A stretch of 64,000 nt of DNA from Aphelocoma coerulescens (GCF_041296385.1 NC_091013.1:29831001-29895000); one strand, 5' to 3'; shown: positions 24,660-36,804, counted from the first letter of the stretch. Notes: generated by a model from the letters alone, not told the origin. A program made the numbers and translations.

Positions 24660-24970
24660 GTGGTCAAAGCAAATTACGACTTTTATTAGGGGACCCGTAT
24701 GTATCATTTTCCTGCAGCAGGATTACACTGCCAGCCCTGCAGAGGGAGATTTAGCTGGGTAATTCTCATTAAGGAGCAAACCGCTCTGACTTCTGCAGGT
24801 GCTTTGCCTGATTAAGTGCTGAAGAACCAGACCCTATGGTTGGCCCAGCTGAGCTCTAACCTGTCCGCCTTTATGCAAGCAAAATCGTCATATATCAGCT
24901 CCAGCTCATGCTGAGGAGTCTCACTAGGCACTCTAATCCTAAGGGGAAACATTTCATTGCAATGCACAGC
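24660..24970. promoter_or_regulatory. Candidate conserved non-coding block
   Basis: About 300 bp of high-complexity, repeat-free sequence includes CATTAAGG and CTGATTAAGTG (NKX/HOX-like cores), CAGCTG E-boxes, and ATTGCAATGC (C/EBP-like) near 24957. Its texture resembles a vertebrate enhancer; no direct conservation evidence is available. Confidence 0.28.
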
Positions 24971-26447
24971 AATTTGTATTTTTTCTCAAAACTCTGCTAT
25001 TACATTATCCATTTTTCTCTTGATTAAAGAGATCAAGAAGTGCATGCTCACACACTGCACAATGCAGTCTTGCCATATAGGAGGCCCGGAACCCACATTC
25101 AAATTCTGGCTGGAGGAGATCTGACAGCTTCCAACTCTTGATGGATTTATGCTGTTTTAATAACAGTCACAATTTACTGATCATTATCCAGGAGGGAAGT
25201 TACCAGGTTCTTTGTTGTTGTTGGGTTTTTTAAGATATTTAAGTGTTTTTAGAAGTATCCAAAGCCAAAGAGCTCTTAAACACTGCAAGAACTCTGAGTC
25301 TGTGAAGATTATTTTAATTATACTACAGAAGGTCAACCTATGGTGTTAGTTACTGTCATATGCAAACAGGGAACTGAAGATACATGGGCACAAGAGAAAT
25401 TCCAGAAGGTAGGCATGAAGTTGTCCAACTGTCCATGCCTCTAGTTTATAGTTTGTGTTACACAATTCATCTCCACCACCTTCCCTCTGGGAATGCCATG
25501 GAAAAACAACTACAAAAAGCAGGGCAGGGCAGGTATATAATCATAAAAGGCTCCTTCTGTTCTATGCAAAAACATGGACAGTTTTGAGACCCTCCACCCT
25601 TTACCCTTTCATAGACACTAAGAAGATTAGGGCACATGGAGCAACAAGCAATCCCTGCTACACCACTGACGTTTTTCAGGAATTGGCATGTCCCTGCGTT
25701 TAGTGTCCCACAAATAAAATGTGAAAAATGACTCTTTGGCTCAAAGGAAACAGGAAGACAAGTACATTGTAGCGTAAATGGTAGTGAAGTATTGCAAGGG
25801 GACTATGAAAGGTGCCCAGAACAGGGTGATGGTGTTGTATAAAATTGATCTATGTAAGATAGAAAACATTTATGCAAGAAGCTGAATGTCTCAGCTAATA
25901 GCAAGGTAAACAAATGACCTGGCATTGTCAACATTGCCTGTTTTGTAGAATAGATTACTGAAAAATTTGATTTTGGCTAAAAGTCACGTGCTTCCTCGGA
26001 GATAAGTCTGTCTTCTTCTCCAAACGTTGCCATTCTAGCTCTTGCCTGGATGTTCTGGGGGGTAATTTTTATACATAGGCACATGGAGCAAGACAGGCAA
26101 CTAAAAAAGGGGGAGAGGTAGAAACCTCAAATTAATTTAATATCTCTTTTTCTGCATTTCTTGATCAGTGAGAAGAAGTAACAGTTTTGAGGCACGCACT
26201 CTAATGAGATACTCAAATCAACAATACTTACCCACACAGGAATTAGTAAATGAATATTTTTGAAGAGAATCTGGTTTCACAACAGCAGCTTGACCTGCTC
26301 AGATGAACTATTAAAGAAGGGGCTTTTGTGCTTTCGTGATCTGAATTTTCTGCTTGCTATTGCCACTTCAAAAAAACTAACAAACCTTTTTGGTCCAAAA
26401 CTAGCCGTGTGTCCAAATATACAGCTAGTAGTTTTAGGAGGTATTAT
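24971..26447. other. Non-coding DNA, nothing recognised
   Basis: No repeat family, RNA gene or exon with matched splice sites was found. A GTAAGT donor-like site on the minus strand near 26229 has no suitable upstream exon. Confidence 0.5.
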
Positions 26448-26535
26448 AATAAAATATCGTATATATTTTTTAATTTATATTATATTTATTCTATACTTAT
26501 ATTTATAAAATATAAATATATATTATACTTTATAA
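26448..26535. repeat. AT-rich tract with a hairpin
   Basis: The stretch is almost pure A/T. Within it TATATTTAT is followed after five bases by its exact reverse complement ATAAATATA (about 26498-26520). Such tracts can extrude cruciforms or act as unwinding or matrix-attachment DNA. Confidence 0.7.
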
Positions 26536-27788
26536 TATCCAAGTAGGAATAAAATAAATTTTCCCACATAGAGGAATGGGAATCCATCCCTGCCTGATCA
26601 GATATTTCAGTAAAATGGTTCCAAAGATCATTCCTACAGTCAGCCCTTTAATTTATGACTAGAAAATAAGTAATAGTGCGAGGTATATAGCACAACTAGA
26701 AAAAGGTAAAAGGATTTAGAACGCACAAGAACAAAATTTTTCAAGGACTGAGAGACATCAAAAGAAGCCTCAGGCTTTCTAGCTCTTTGCAGCTGAGAAA
26801 AACTTGCTGTGTGTTGAATCTTGCTTCTCTTATACATATATAAAGAAAAATGTGCCACAAGTTCGGCCACCTTATTCAGTGGACTTAGAGCTATCATTTG
26901 CAGAGTCCTCACTCTACTCCCTCCGGGAGCATGTGGAATTTTCTTTGTAACATTATGCTTTCTAAAATTACAGGAGTAGATAACTAATACAGCTATAAAG
27001 CCTAGGCAATTGCTTCCCATGCCCACCATGCTGTAGAGCATTATGTGCTGTACAACTGATGATCACAATGGAATCAATTGATTCCAGCTTTGTATTTTAG
27101 CTGCAGGTCAACTGGCTTGAATCATGGCAAATTTGCCAGCTTAAAGTAATTTACAAAGTTTAATATAAACCACATCAACCCATAGCATAAACAAGCTTGA
27201 AATGATAAGCAGTTTGTGATATTTCAATGAACAAAAAATATTAAGAAATAAATATTTTCTTGGAATGTTAGTAGAATGCATGATCTATGTTTTCAATCCT
27301 AATTTCAGCTTCTGATGAAATGAATCAAATATTCACATCCCAGCTGCTTATGAATGTTCTAAGTGGAATTTCTTGGAGCAGTGTGAGCAGGTGGTGTTCC
27401 CACACAGCTCCAAATAAAGTTTATACGTGCTGGGGAGGCTGGCTGCCTTACATACAAACATGGATTCAGAAAACTAGTTTTCTTTTAATGCACGTGCTTG
27501 GTCATTTTGGCATAAGGCTGAGAGATCTTCCCAAGGACAAAGCCACAGGTATAGAAATGTTGCCTGGAGCCCTTCCTTCTCTCAAGCCTTAGGCCATACT
27601 TTTCTGTACCTGAGCCATAGCCTTCTCTAAGCTGCATGCATTTTAGGAAGTGGATTGTTTCAAGCCTTTTCACAATGTTTTTTGTACTCTTGTGCCAAGA
27701 GTGTGTTATACAGAGTAGGACATGGCGTTATGGAGGATATCTGTGGCTACCAGGCCTGTTGGGGTACACCAGAAAAGTAGGTCTTGTA

Positions 27789-27834
27789 GGGTTGGGGTAG
27801 GGGGAGCTGGGGGCTGGGGGTGATGCGGTGGGGT
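27789..27834 (+). other. Strong G-quadruplex motif
   Basis: G-runs of 3, 4, 5, 5 and 5 (27789-27791, 27794-27797, 27800-27804, 27809-27813, 27816-27820) are separated by loops TT, TA, AGCT and CT. A further GG and GGGG follow by 27834. Five G-runs with loops of four bases or less make this a textbook parallel G-quadruplex former. No CpG island or gene start is adjacent. Confidence 0.8.
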
Positions 27835-30800
27835 AAGCCAGTTTAGTCACAGCTCAAACCTGGTTTCTGTATAAAGGCAAAATAATGATGTGCTATAGCC
27901 CATATCCCAGTCCCACATGTCCCCAATGGGAAATCATTTTATCTGCTCTGTATTGGAGCCCAAATTAAAACTGTGTCATGCAGCACACAAGGTAGGGCTT
28001 CCACACCCAGGAAACACATTGAATGAAAGTGTTCACAAACACTTCACCTTTAACAAGTAAACCCAATCTTTCACTTTCCTAAGCTCCTCCTTGAGAACCC
28101 AATCTCTTCTAAAGAGAGATTCATAGCTACTCAAATACCTGCTCTGAACTGCACCTTAGAGGACTCTTCTGGCTACAGAGAGAATTTAGAAAACTCAACT
28201 TCACAACACTGGAGTAATTTTTGTGACTTTTCATTCCCCTGTGGTCCGTTTTGACTTGGATTTTCTTCTTTTTTTAACTAGCTCAGCAGCAGAGCCTGTA
28301 TTTGTCATGCTGTGTTGCAGGCACTTTTGGTTTTCTCTAGCCTGTTATTTCAAGACTGTTTAAGACTCAGCCAGCTGGCTACCATCCTATGTTCAGGGAA
28401 TCATGCAAGGGAGTACAAAAGGGCAGTAGAAAGCTAAGATTTGTCCTTTATCTTACCAAAATCACAGTATTCCTCCAAGCAGAGGACACAGAGTGAAGCA
28501 ATAGGACAAAAACTTCACTTTGGGCTAGATAGGAAGTCTCAGGCTGGAGGAATTTTGCTGTGGTGAGTTGTACCACTGTCCATTCTCTCTGCTTTATGAA
28601 AGTGATGTGAAAAACTTTTTTTACTGATTCAAATATGTGGCTTTTAATCCCCTGTGTGAAAATTCCATCTAACATAATTTTTAACCTTGCAAGTTTCTTC
28701 AACGGCCATGTGGATGCAGTGCCATTTTCAGTGTCAGCACTTGATGCTTTGGCAACAATGATGTTGGACTTCCAGAGCCCAAAGCAGCAGTTTCTTTTTT
28801 AGAAGCCTCACTCTGTCTTTTCAGTTTAAAAGTAGCTATGCTACTGTTTGGCAGTGAGGTTAGGAGATTCATCAGCTAAAGAAATAGAGCCAAATATTTG
28901 CTTTGAATGATTACAGCTAAGATGTCCTTCCACAGCTGTGGTGCCTAGATTATTGTGTACTCCTTACTCATGAACACTGAACATATTTCAGTGAACAGAA
29001 AATATGCTGTCCTGGTATTCTAAAAAAATAATGTACATTCACAAATTAGCTTTTACTCTGTATTTCTCTGACATAAATATTAAAACACTCTTTTCTATTT
29101 TTTTTTTTACTGCCATAGCCCCTAGAATAAGGGGGCCATAGCCTCCTTTAAGATATCTCTCACTGTGCTAAACTTTCTTAGACAGCATCTGTTAAGAGAT
29201 CTCTTACATGGTAAATAAGCAAGTTATGACTATCTTTCTTACCTTTTTACATTTAACTGTATTTTCTAGCACTAAGTAATTAGGAGGGTATGAGAACTTT
29301 AACATTCAAAGTCCAAAAGAGAGAACCAAGTCGTCAGAGGAGACATCTGGACAACTTAATAGAAAGAAGAGAGACCACTCTACATATCTCACCCACAGGA
29401 CTCTAACAAACACAAACATATCTAAATATATTACTTCCTTCAAATAATTATTTTCTTAAAAGTGAAAGTTAGAGGAACATGAGCATAAACCTGTGCCGTT
29501 TTTCTCCAGTGAAAAGCAGCAGTTTCAGTAAAGGATTACAACAGATGCTAGCTTGTCCTGATTTTGAACCACTGTAAGTTAGTTCTATATCTTCTGATCC
29601 ACAAGCTACAGCTATGGTTTTAGTTATTTCACACCACTTGATTACTGCCATTTGGGGATGCCACCAGTGTGATAAAATGAGCTTCATGCACAGAAAATTC
29701 TAACCCTTACATTTTAATGTGAGATCTGTTCTAACACCTGATCAAATCCAATCAGAGTAACTTCTCAGAAGTCAGCAATTGCAATAAAAAGAATATCTGT
29801 TGCAGGCTTTTAGAATTTTTTTTTTATTTCCCAAGACTGGAGGCACCCGAAATTTTTTGTTTTATTCAGTGGAAATTAATAATGAAATGGGATTAAATGT
29901 TAAAATACATATTTTCAACCACTCTGACAAAAGGAATTAAAATATTTTGGGACTTGTCCTCATTGACTATCCACTGAATTGCAAGACCAGCTGGAGCAGA
30001 TACATCAGGGCAAACATACCAATCCACATAAAAAAAACATGTGAGTATGATTGGGATACAGGACAAAAGACCTATTCAAGACATCCAAGACACACAGAAG
30101 TGCTAAACTGTAATAAAATTCTTATCTGACTATCATAGAAGAGACATTAATTTTAAAGAAGATTGATTTTTACCAAGGATACAAGAAGACGCTAAATTCA
30201 GCATCCAACATGTTTTGCTGGTAACAGAGCAATTAAACATGACCAAAAAGGTCTACTCTCTTCTCTTTTTTTCTTTTGAAACTAGAAATATTTTCTTTCA
30301 CTGGTGTCTAGAAGATCCAAAACACCTCTCTGCAGTCAGTATTCAGGAGACACACAACATATGGTTACTGAAAACTGGCAAGAGAACAGTTTCTCATTCT
30401 CCAGTCAGGCATTCATTGAAGATGCTCAGAGGACTATCAACACAGCAAATACTCCTTCTTGCTGATGCACTTTTTACTGTAGTGACCCAGATAATCTTCT
30501 GATAAAAAAGACATTTTAATCACAAAGCTCATTTTTTTCAAAGTTAAGTGTTCAATATGTTTTGTTTAAATTACTGCATATAACAGAAAAATTGAAGAAG
30601 AGTGTTGTAGGCATGAACCCTGCTTTTCTGTTTGTTTGGGATTTTTTTCAGTCATTTCTGTATATTTTTACACTTGATGTATTGTTTCATCTTTACACTC
30701 ACTTCTGTCTAGTAGTTGAGGTCTTTCTAGAAGTTCATATGATATTATGATCTGCAGAGAAAAAAACAAATATAGTGTTTCCAACTCCACAAATTGAATA

Positions 30801-31484
30801 TATATATTATTTTTAGGAAAAGATTGCAAAACAAAAATCAGAGCATTAACCACGTCTTACTCTCTGAATCCAGCAGTCCTTGCCTGCCTTTTTCTGAATA
30901 TAAACAAATTAAGGCTTTTTACTCCTACCTGAATTACTTTTGAGTATTTACATAATTTCAAGTTATGGTTCTGTCTTATTGTACTAGATTCTGTACAGTA
31001 CGTTTTTGTAGCTGAATTCCAACAAAAGGGCACTAGTACATCCTAAAAACTGTTGGGAATATCAGAAATTCGTACAGTGGTCTTATTGCCATTGTTGTAG
31101 GCTTAAGTGTGAATAGTGACCTAGACAAGAGCATGCCCCAAAGAAAATTAGGCTACCCTTTCACTGAAATACGGAGTGAGAAAATTGCTGAGATTCTATC
31201 ATCCTGGAAGTATTTACAGCTTTTTAAGAAATGGCTTTTAACAAAGATCTTTCCTTGTACAGGACCAAGAAAAACTTAGGGGGAAAAATACTTAGTTTCC
31301 ATAGACTTGATACCTTCAAAGACAAGGCTGTCCTCAGCCCTCTAGCAGGCACACAAAGGAGTGAACCAGGACAAAGGCCATTCTATGTATATCCTCAGGG
31401 AAGAGGCATTGGTGACCCATTAACTGACATTCAGCTGGCAGATTCATGAAGAACTCACTGGGAAAGTGTCTGCAAACATACCCA
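27835..31484. other. Non-coding DNA, nothing recognised
   Basis: AT-rich sequence without a recognisable repeat family, exon or RNA gene. Short open frames on both strands have ordinary chance lengths. Confidence 0.5.
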
Positions 31485-31641
31485 AGAGCTTGTGGATTCT
31501 CCCAGTTTGGACATACCCAAAAGCCATCTGGACAGGGTCCTGGGCAACCAGCCCTAGATAGCCCTGCTTCGGCAGGGGGCTGCACCAGATGGTCCCAGAA
31601 ATTCCTGCCAATCTCTGCCATCCTGTTATTGTGTGATTTGG
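31485..31641 (+). mobile_element. CR1 LINE 3' end fragment
   Basis: The order of motifs matches the CR1 3' region: GAGCTTGTGGATTCTCCCAG, then GCCATCTGGACAGGGTCCTG with GGCAACC, then CCCTGCTTCGGCAGGGGGCT, CACCAGATGGTCCCAGAA, TTCCTGCCAATCTCTGCCAT and a degraded terminal octamer region TTATTGTGTGATT. CR1 elements are 5'-truncated, and only the 3' tail is kept here. It is non-functional; reverse transcriptase is absent. Its presence supports an avian or other sauropsid origin. Confidence 0.88.
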
Positions 31642-32789
31642 TAATTGTTAAAGCCCTGAAATATTTTACACCCACAACCAAGAGGCTGTGCTGTAGAAGT
31701 GTGTGATACAGGAGGTTCGATAAGCTCCTGTCAATAGCCCGAGCTTTATGCCTAAAAAGAGAGGGTGGAGAGCTAGAATGAATGGAGCTAATTATCAGGT
31801 CTTTATTGTGAGATAGTAATTACAGTTGAGATCTTAAGGAATAGCTTTCCTAGCTCCCTCACATTTTATAAATGGCAGTGGGAGAGCTTCCTATCTGCTC
31901 AAAGACAAAGGGAATCTGGTGGAGTTCACTTGCAGATGGGAAAGACATGTTCACATGGGATGATAAAAGGCAGGTAAGTGGCAAATTCTTCAACGACATC
32001 TCAAACAGAACTCAACACCTGACTGCAACAGTGCAGACAGATTTAGTGTTTGTAACATACCAAACCTGAACACTAATCTGATGTGTTAGCAAACAGGGCA
32101 TCTACAAGCCTGGGATCATCACTTATTTTACCTAGGAATGCCAAGTGGTATAGATATACTTTCTAGCAATCTTGCCCCCTTTAAACCAGAGGAATATTGT
32201 TCCCATTGAATATTTGGCAGATTTTTTTTTTTCTTTCCGTTCCTAAAATGAACCACCTTACAACATTTCAGAAATAGAAGGCTGAGTTTCTTTGCTAACT
32301 CTACAGAAAGATCAGACTTCAGAAAGACACCTTTATGTTAGACTTTGTGTAATGATTTTCCTTCCCACTTCCCTGCTCTGGAAAATCATATCTTTTCTGT
32401 CAAGGATTTTGTGTAGTTCTGTGAGTAAACTTATGCCTACACTGTAGAAAGGCTGAAATACCTGTGTACAATCATAAGTCCCTTGTGAACTCACAGGGCA
32501 GAAAAAAATGTCAATGAAAGAAAAATGGAGGAATAAAAAAGATAAGAAGATAAGTCTACTGTATGTTTCCAGATCTGTCACAGGTGTGCAGTAAGTTGCT
32601 TTGGTAACCAAGGTAAAAAGTAAATCTTTAGTACAAGACAAACTATCAGAATATAATATTCAAGTAAGAGGAAATGGGAAATTTTCAGTTCAGAGGTTTC
32701 AGGCACTCCAATATTTTCTATAAATTTCTGGAATTATTTCTTGTAAACTGAATAGAAGATACAAAAATGACATGTTACATGATAAGTGG
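31642..32789. other. Non-coding DNA with one strong donor site
   Basis: A perfect CAG|GTAAGT donor lies at 31974 on the plus strand after an open frame; see findings. Nothing else was recognised. Confidence 0.45.
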
Positions 32790-32821
32790 ATGCTAATGTT
32801 AGCAGTCACTTACATTAGCAT
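32790..32821. repeat. Perfect 10-bp inverted repeat
   Basis: ATGCTAATGT (32790-32799) and its exact reverse complement ACATTAGCAT (32812-32821) flank a 12-base loop. Each arm carries ATGCTAAT, one mismatch from a POU octamer. It could be a paired binding site or a chance hairpin. Confidence 0.75.
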
Positions 32822-35435
32822 GCTGGGCAGCAGGTCCATTTGAATGACATAAATGGTAACTTAACAAAGTCTGGCACAAGCCCAGTTTTTCAGAAACAAG
32901 GTGCCTGTTCTACACTTGGAGTGAGGACTTCCAGATGAATCATCAGTGGGAAGTGGAGATTCTGAGAACGGTTTGTGCCCAGACCTTTCACCTTCATTAA
33001 AAAAAAAGGTTGTTGTTAAATTGACAAAGATTGAAAAAAGAAATTATCTGAGGCCTGGAAAACCTACCTTATAGTAAATGGGTAAATCTGTTTCCTTTAC
33101 ATAAAAAGGTTAAGAAATGACATGACAACAGTCTAAAATTACCTGCATTATTTCTTGTAATGGAGTCTTTAATCTAGTAGATAAAGGCATAATAAGAAGG
33201 AACTGAAGCTACATAAATACAAACTGAAAATAATCTCTGATTTTTAAGAGTAAATGAAAATTACCTATTGAAAGAGATGTGGTGGTTTCTCTGGAACCTT
33301 TTAAAATCAAAATAGATACTGTGATTTTTATCTTGAATCCAGACACATACATAAATTCATAGGGTACCTAAATAGTAGAATAATTAAATAATATATATAT
33401 TCAAGTAAACATACTGTATATTATGAACAGCTGTTGAAAATGGACTATATACAAAAATCCCTGGGAATTGCCACCTTTTTATTTGGGTGATACAAAATTC
33501 TACATTAATATCAGTGCTAGTACTATCTGTTCAAACCGGGGTTGATTTTTATTGCAATTCAGAGTTGAACAAAGAGACTGTCTTCTATGATAAAGACAGA
33601 GCTGTTTCAATCACTAGGGGCTATGTGTTAATCAAGACTCCTGTGTTTTGGCATGATGCAGCTTTATTGGTCATTTGCACGGATGTGTATGGTAGTACTT
33701 CATCAGTCCAGATTTTCCTTCTCTCTCAGCAGTTACACTAGATCAATAACCAAGTAGCTGGGAGGAAATTGAAGTGCTCCATACATTTGTATCCATATGT
33801 GAAGATGTGGAGTCTGACCCTTGCAGGTGCCTGAGATGCCACGAGACTGTTCAGTCTACAGAGTAGTTATGTTCCCCTGGTGCCCTAAAATGTTCCTTCC
33901 TTAGCTTGGACTGCAAGCACATGTGAGGCCACCCAGTCAGAGGCTGGCAGCTGAGCTTCCAGACTGCAGTCCTTGTTGATTTAACCTGTCAGTTTGTCTC
34001 CTCACAGCCACCTTCAACATAGACATTACTCAATTTTCAGTAGACCAAGCTGCAATCTGAGCTCAACCAAACACTCAGGAAATCAAACTGATTTGATCAA
34101 ACCTGGATGTTTGGCAAGTCTGAAATAAACGGACATTGGTGGTAGAGAACAAGAAAATATAGACTAAAAAGGATGGGACAGAACAATTCTCAGGACTTGT
34201 AGTACTGGTTTTTAAGTATTTGTTACATATAAAAGAATGTGAAATGTCAGACAGCCCAAATCCCATTAAAAATACTGCTTCATCTGACCCACTTGGAGTG
34301 CTGAGACAGTGAATAGATCTGACTGCTTATTTAGAAGTATTACAGGCGTTGTATTGGAACAACTGATATAAAAACACGCTATCCCACGCTCCCACTTTTC
34401 CTGCTATTTGCCAATTCGTAATTACAGTATGTAAATACACAGCAGAATGGGTCTTTGGTTAATCAAATTGATTTAATTGCTGAATCCCCACAGATGAATG
34501 TGAACAGAGTCTTGTCTTTTCTCATTTTTTGTTGGCAAAACATAGCCACACAAATGATAAAAATTCCACCAGAAATGGGAATGGGATTTGAATAACTCTC
34601 TTACTGGAGCACTGCTAGAACACCTGTAGTCAGATTCAAAAGACTTTAACAAGGTAATTCCTCATAATTTTAGACCTGTAAATTATGACATACCCTAGAG
34701 ATACTGAATTAATTAGGCCTTTGTAGATTATCAATGTGTATGTGTCTACTTTTTATGGAAATGTGGCATTGTTTTCATTTGCTGAATTACATAATTAAAA
34801 AGGCAGTAACACAAAAAAATATTGTAAACGGTTCACCAGATACTCTCAGTTTATAGTCTGGATATAAAGCTCTTGTCATAGTTACAAGTGTTATTGTTAA
34901 TATCATGTGCAGCACGTGGCACATTTAGCCACAACATTGTCCTGATTGCTTTTGGCAGGTAACTGATTCATATAGTCTGAAGAAAGAAAGCTTGAAGAGG
35001 TCCTTTACAAAATAGTGGGTCATTAAAATCTGATGGCTTCACAAGCTAGTGAAAACACATGTAGCTTTCAGAGTTTTGGACCTGCATTGGATATATTCAT
35101 GCTATAGAACCCAAGAGTTGGAAATTTCCTCAGGCCAGATTAAAACCTCTCCCAGTCCAAACTCTACAAAAAAGCCAGGCACATTCTTGTGTAAGCTTTG
35201 GTAAACCCTTCTATGTTAAGAAGTCATGAGTGCACACTCTTGTAAGGGTGGCAACGTGAAGGATTTGGGTACCAAAATCCCACAGCTATTCCCTGCTATA
35301 AATCAGAAATCAAACCTGATATCTGTGATAAGATAAACTAACTCTATTTTTTACAGAAGCTTTGTGTCAATCCCAGTCCTTCCATACCCTGGATGAATGC
35401 TGTGACCATTCTTGTACATTCTACAAAGGGAAAGA
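32822..35435. other. Non-coding DNA, nothing recognised
   Basis: An 84-codon plus-strand frame at 33487-33741 is open, but it has no good splice sites and no recognisable peptide. No repeat family was identified. Confidence 0.5.
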
Positions 35436-35481
35436 GAAGGAGGAGGAGTAGTAGTGGTAGTGGTGGTAGTAGTAGCAGCAC
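35436..35481. repeat. Imperfect trinucleotide repeat (AGG/AGT/GGT/AGC)
   Basis: GAAGGAGGAGGAG passes into AGTAGTGGTAGTGGTGGTAGT and AGTAGCAGCA. It is an interrupted trinucleotide tract with several variant units. Confidence 0.9.
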
Positions 35482-35963
35482 ATATTTTTCTTCAACTCTT
35501 CTTTGAACAAAGCCAGCTGTCACTGCATACTGGGTCCCATTCCACAGGCATTCTGAGTGGGACTGTGAGAGTTAGCTCATCAGACGATGCTGAAAGAATA
35601 TCTCGTCTTGGTAAGGTTTTGGCACACATAGGTTTTAGACTTTTTCTGTCCTGCTAATTTACTAAGCTGTTTCTAAGAAAATATAAAGTCTGATCTTATA
35701 GATCTTCAAGGTCTGGTTCAGTTCCACATCCAGAGACCTGAGTTTAGATATCTAAAAGTATCTGTCTGCGTGTGAGGTGGAAGACTGGCTGTTATGATCC
35801 AGTTTAAACCCAGAAAAGCAAAGAAAGCTGTCTCTGTGCATAAACCAGAAGGAATAGAAGGTTCAAAATATTCCCAGAAATGAGATTAAAACCAAACGAG
35901 GTTAGATGTTGATGCCAAAAAATTGATGTATTTTATTTAATAGTAAAAGAGGCAAAGAGAAGG

Positions 35964-35996
35964 AAAAGAAAAGAAAGAAAGAAAGAAATAGAAAAG
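35964..35996. repeat. (GAAA)n tract inside the LTR
   Basis: An A/G-only tract with four pure GAAA units, just upstream (in LTR sense) of the poly(A) signal. Confidence 0.9.
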
Positions 35997-36003
35997 TGTG
36001 CGT

Positions 36004-36037
36004 GGGGGGCTGGGGGGGCAGGGAGAGGTGACAGGGG
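36004..36037 (+). other. G-rich tract, possible quadruplex
   Basis: G-runs of 6, 7, 3 and 4 are separated by CT, CA and a 10-base loop. The long last loop makes it a weaker quadruplex candidate than the one at 27789. On the LTR sense strand this is a C-rich tract. Confidence 0.55.
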
Positions 36038-36138
36038 TTAGGTGGAAGCAGATCACCCATCCGAGGATCCCAACGACGTCTCCTTGTTCCCCTCCATCCG
36101 GTCTGCTCGTGGTGAGGGTCCCCTGTCGCCACCGTGGC

Positions 36139-36369
36139 CATGCCACCACACGCTGCCACACACCACCACATGCCACCACATGCTGCCACACACTGCGCCA
36201 CGCCGCCACACGCTGCCACATGCCATCACACACTGAGCCATGCCACCACACGCTGCCACACACTGCGCCATGCTGCCACACGCTGCCATGCTCCACCGCA
36301 TGCCACCACACGCTGCCACATGCCACCACACGCCACCACACGCTGCGCCACCACACGCCACCACACACC
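36139..36369. repeat. Minisatellite, 10-bp unit, about 23 copies
   Basis: Tandem 10-mers follow the plus-strand pattern YGCYRCCACA, mainly TGCCACCACA, CGCTGCCACA and variants CACTGCGCCA and CACTGAGCCA. The pair TGCCACCACA-CGCTGCCACA recurs at 36141, 36241 and 36301, so there is a trace of higher-order structure. Because 10 is not a multiple of 3 the array reads through all frames, and it produces long overlapping open frames on both strands (for example minus 35937-36473). These are Cys/Val/Ala/Trp- or His/Pro/Thr-rich and I do not regard them as genes. Confidence 0.95.
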
Positions 36370-36804
36370 AAAGAGTACAGAATCCCGTGGATTAATATAC
36401 ACTTCGGGCCAGGTGGGAACGCCCACGTGTCTCCCCTGCAGGGGCCAGCTTGACACACTGTCCCTTGCAACACTGAGGGTCTGTTGCATCATCTCTGGTG
36501 CTCTGGTGCAGGGTCTGGGGACCCCTTTGAGGGGGGCCCCTGTGGTGGGCCATGTCACTCCTTCTGCTGTGGATAAGCTTCTCCCCCTGCAGTGAGGACC
36601 CCTCAGCTGGGCTCCTCTGCTCAGTGGAGGATGGGCAGTCTCTGCGCCTCTGACCAGAGGCTTTTCCCAGATACCCAAAGCTTCTCCTCCCCCCACCCTT
36701 TGGTGGAGGGTCTGTGTGAGCCTGGCAGCTGATAGCCATGGGGCTGTCTCAGAGCCCCATTCAGGGTTCTGTCGCTTCTCTGCAGCTTTTGTAATACAGT
36801 TTTA

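Larger units (their letters stand above)
35907..36798 (-). mobile_element. Solo LTR of an endogenous retrovirus, minus strand
   Basis: The plus-strand interval begins TGTTGATGCC and ends TTTTGTAATACA, giving TG...CA termini. Read on the minus strand it has a GC-rich promoter part (36400-36798), a TATATTAAT box (complement of 36391-36399), and a polyadenylation signal AATAAA (complement of 35932-35937) about 25 bases before the end. The flanks GTTAGA (35901-35906) and GTTTTA (36799-36804) match at four of six bases, a possible diverged target-site duplication. No gag, pol or env sequence lies beside it, so it is a solo LTR. The TATA-to-polyA distance of about 455 bp is long because a 231-bp minisatellite and a G/C-rich segment lie between them. 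I cannot name the family; the exact ends are approximate. Confidence 0.6.

Noticed and set aside
26640..27041. 133-codon minus-strand frame
   Set aside because: Long for this window but no splice-like borders, no domain and no supporting context; left uncalled.
33487..33741. 84-codon plus-strand frame with protein-like composition
   Set aside because: No usable acceptor or donor and no recognised family; length is within chance for this window.
35937..36473. 178-codon minus-strand frame (and five similar overlapping frames)
   Set aside because: It is created by a stop-free 10-bp minisatellite unit and the GC-rich LTR around it; peptide is low-complexity and several frames on both strands are open alike.
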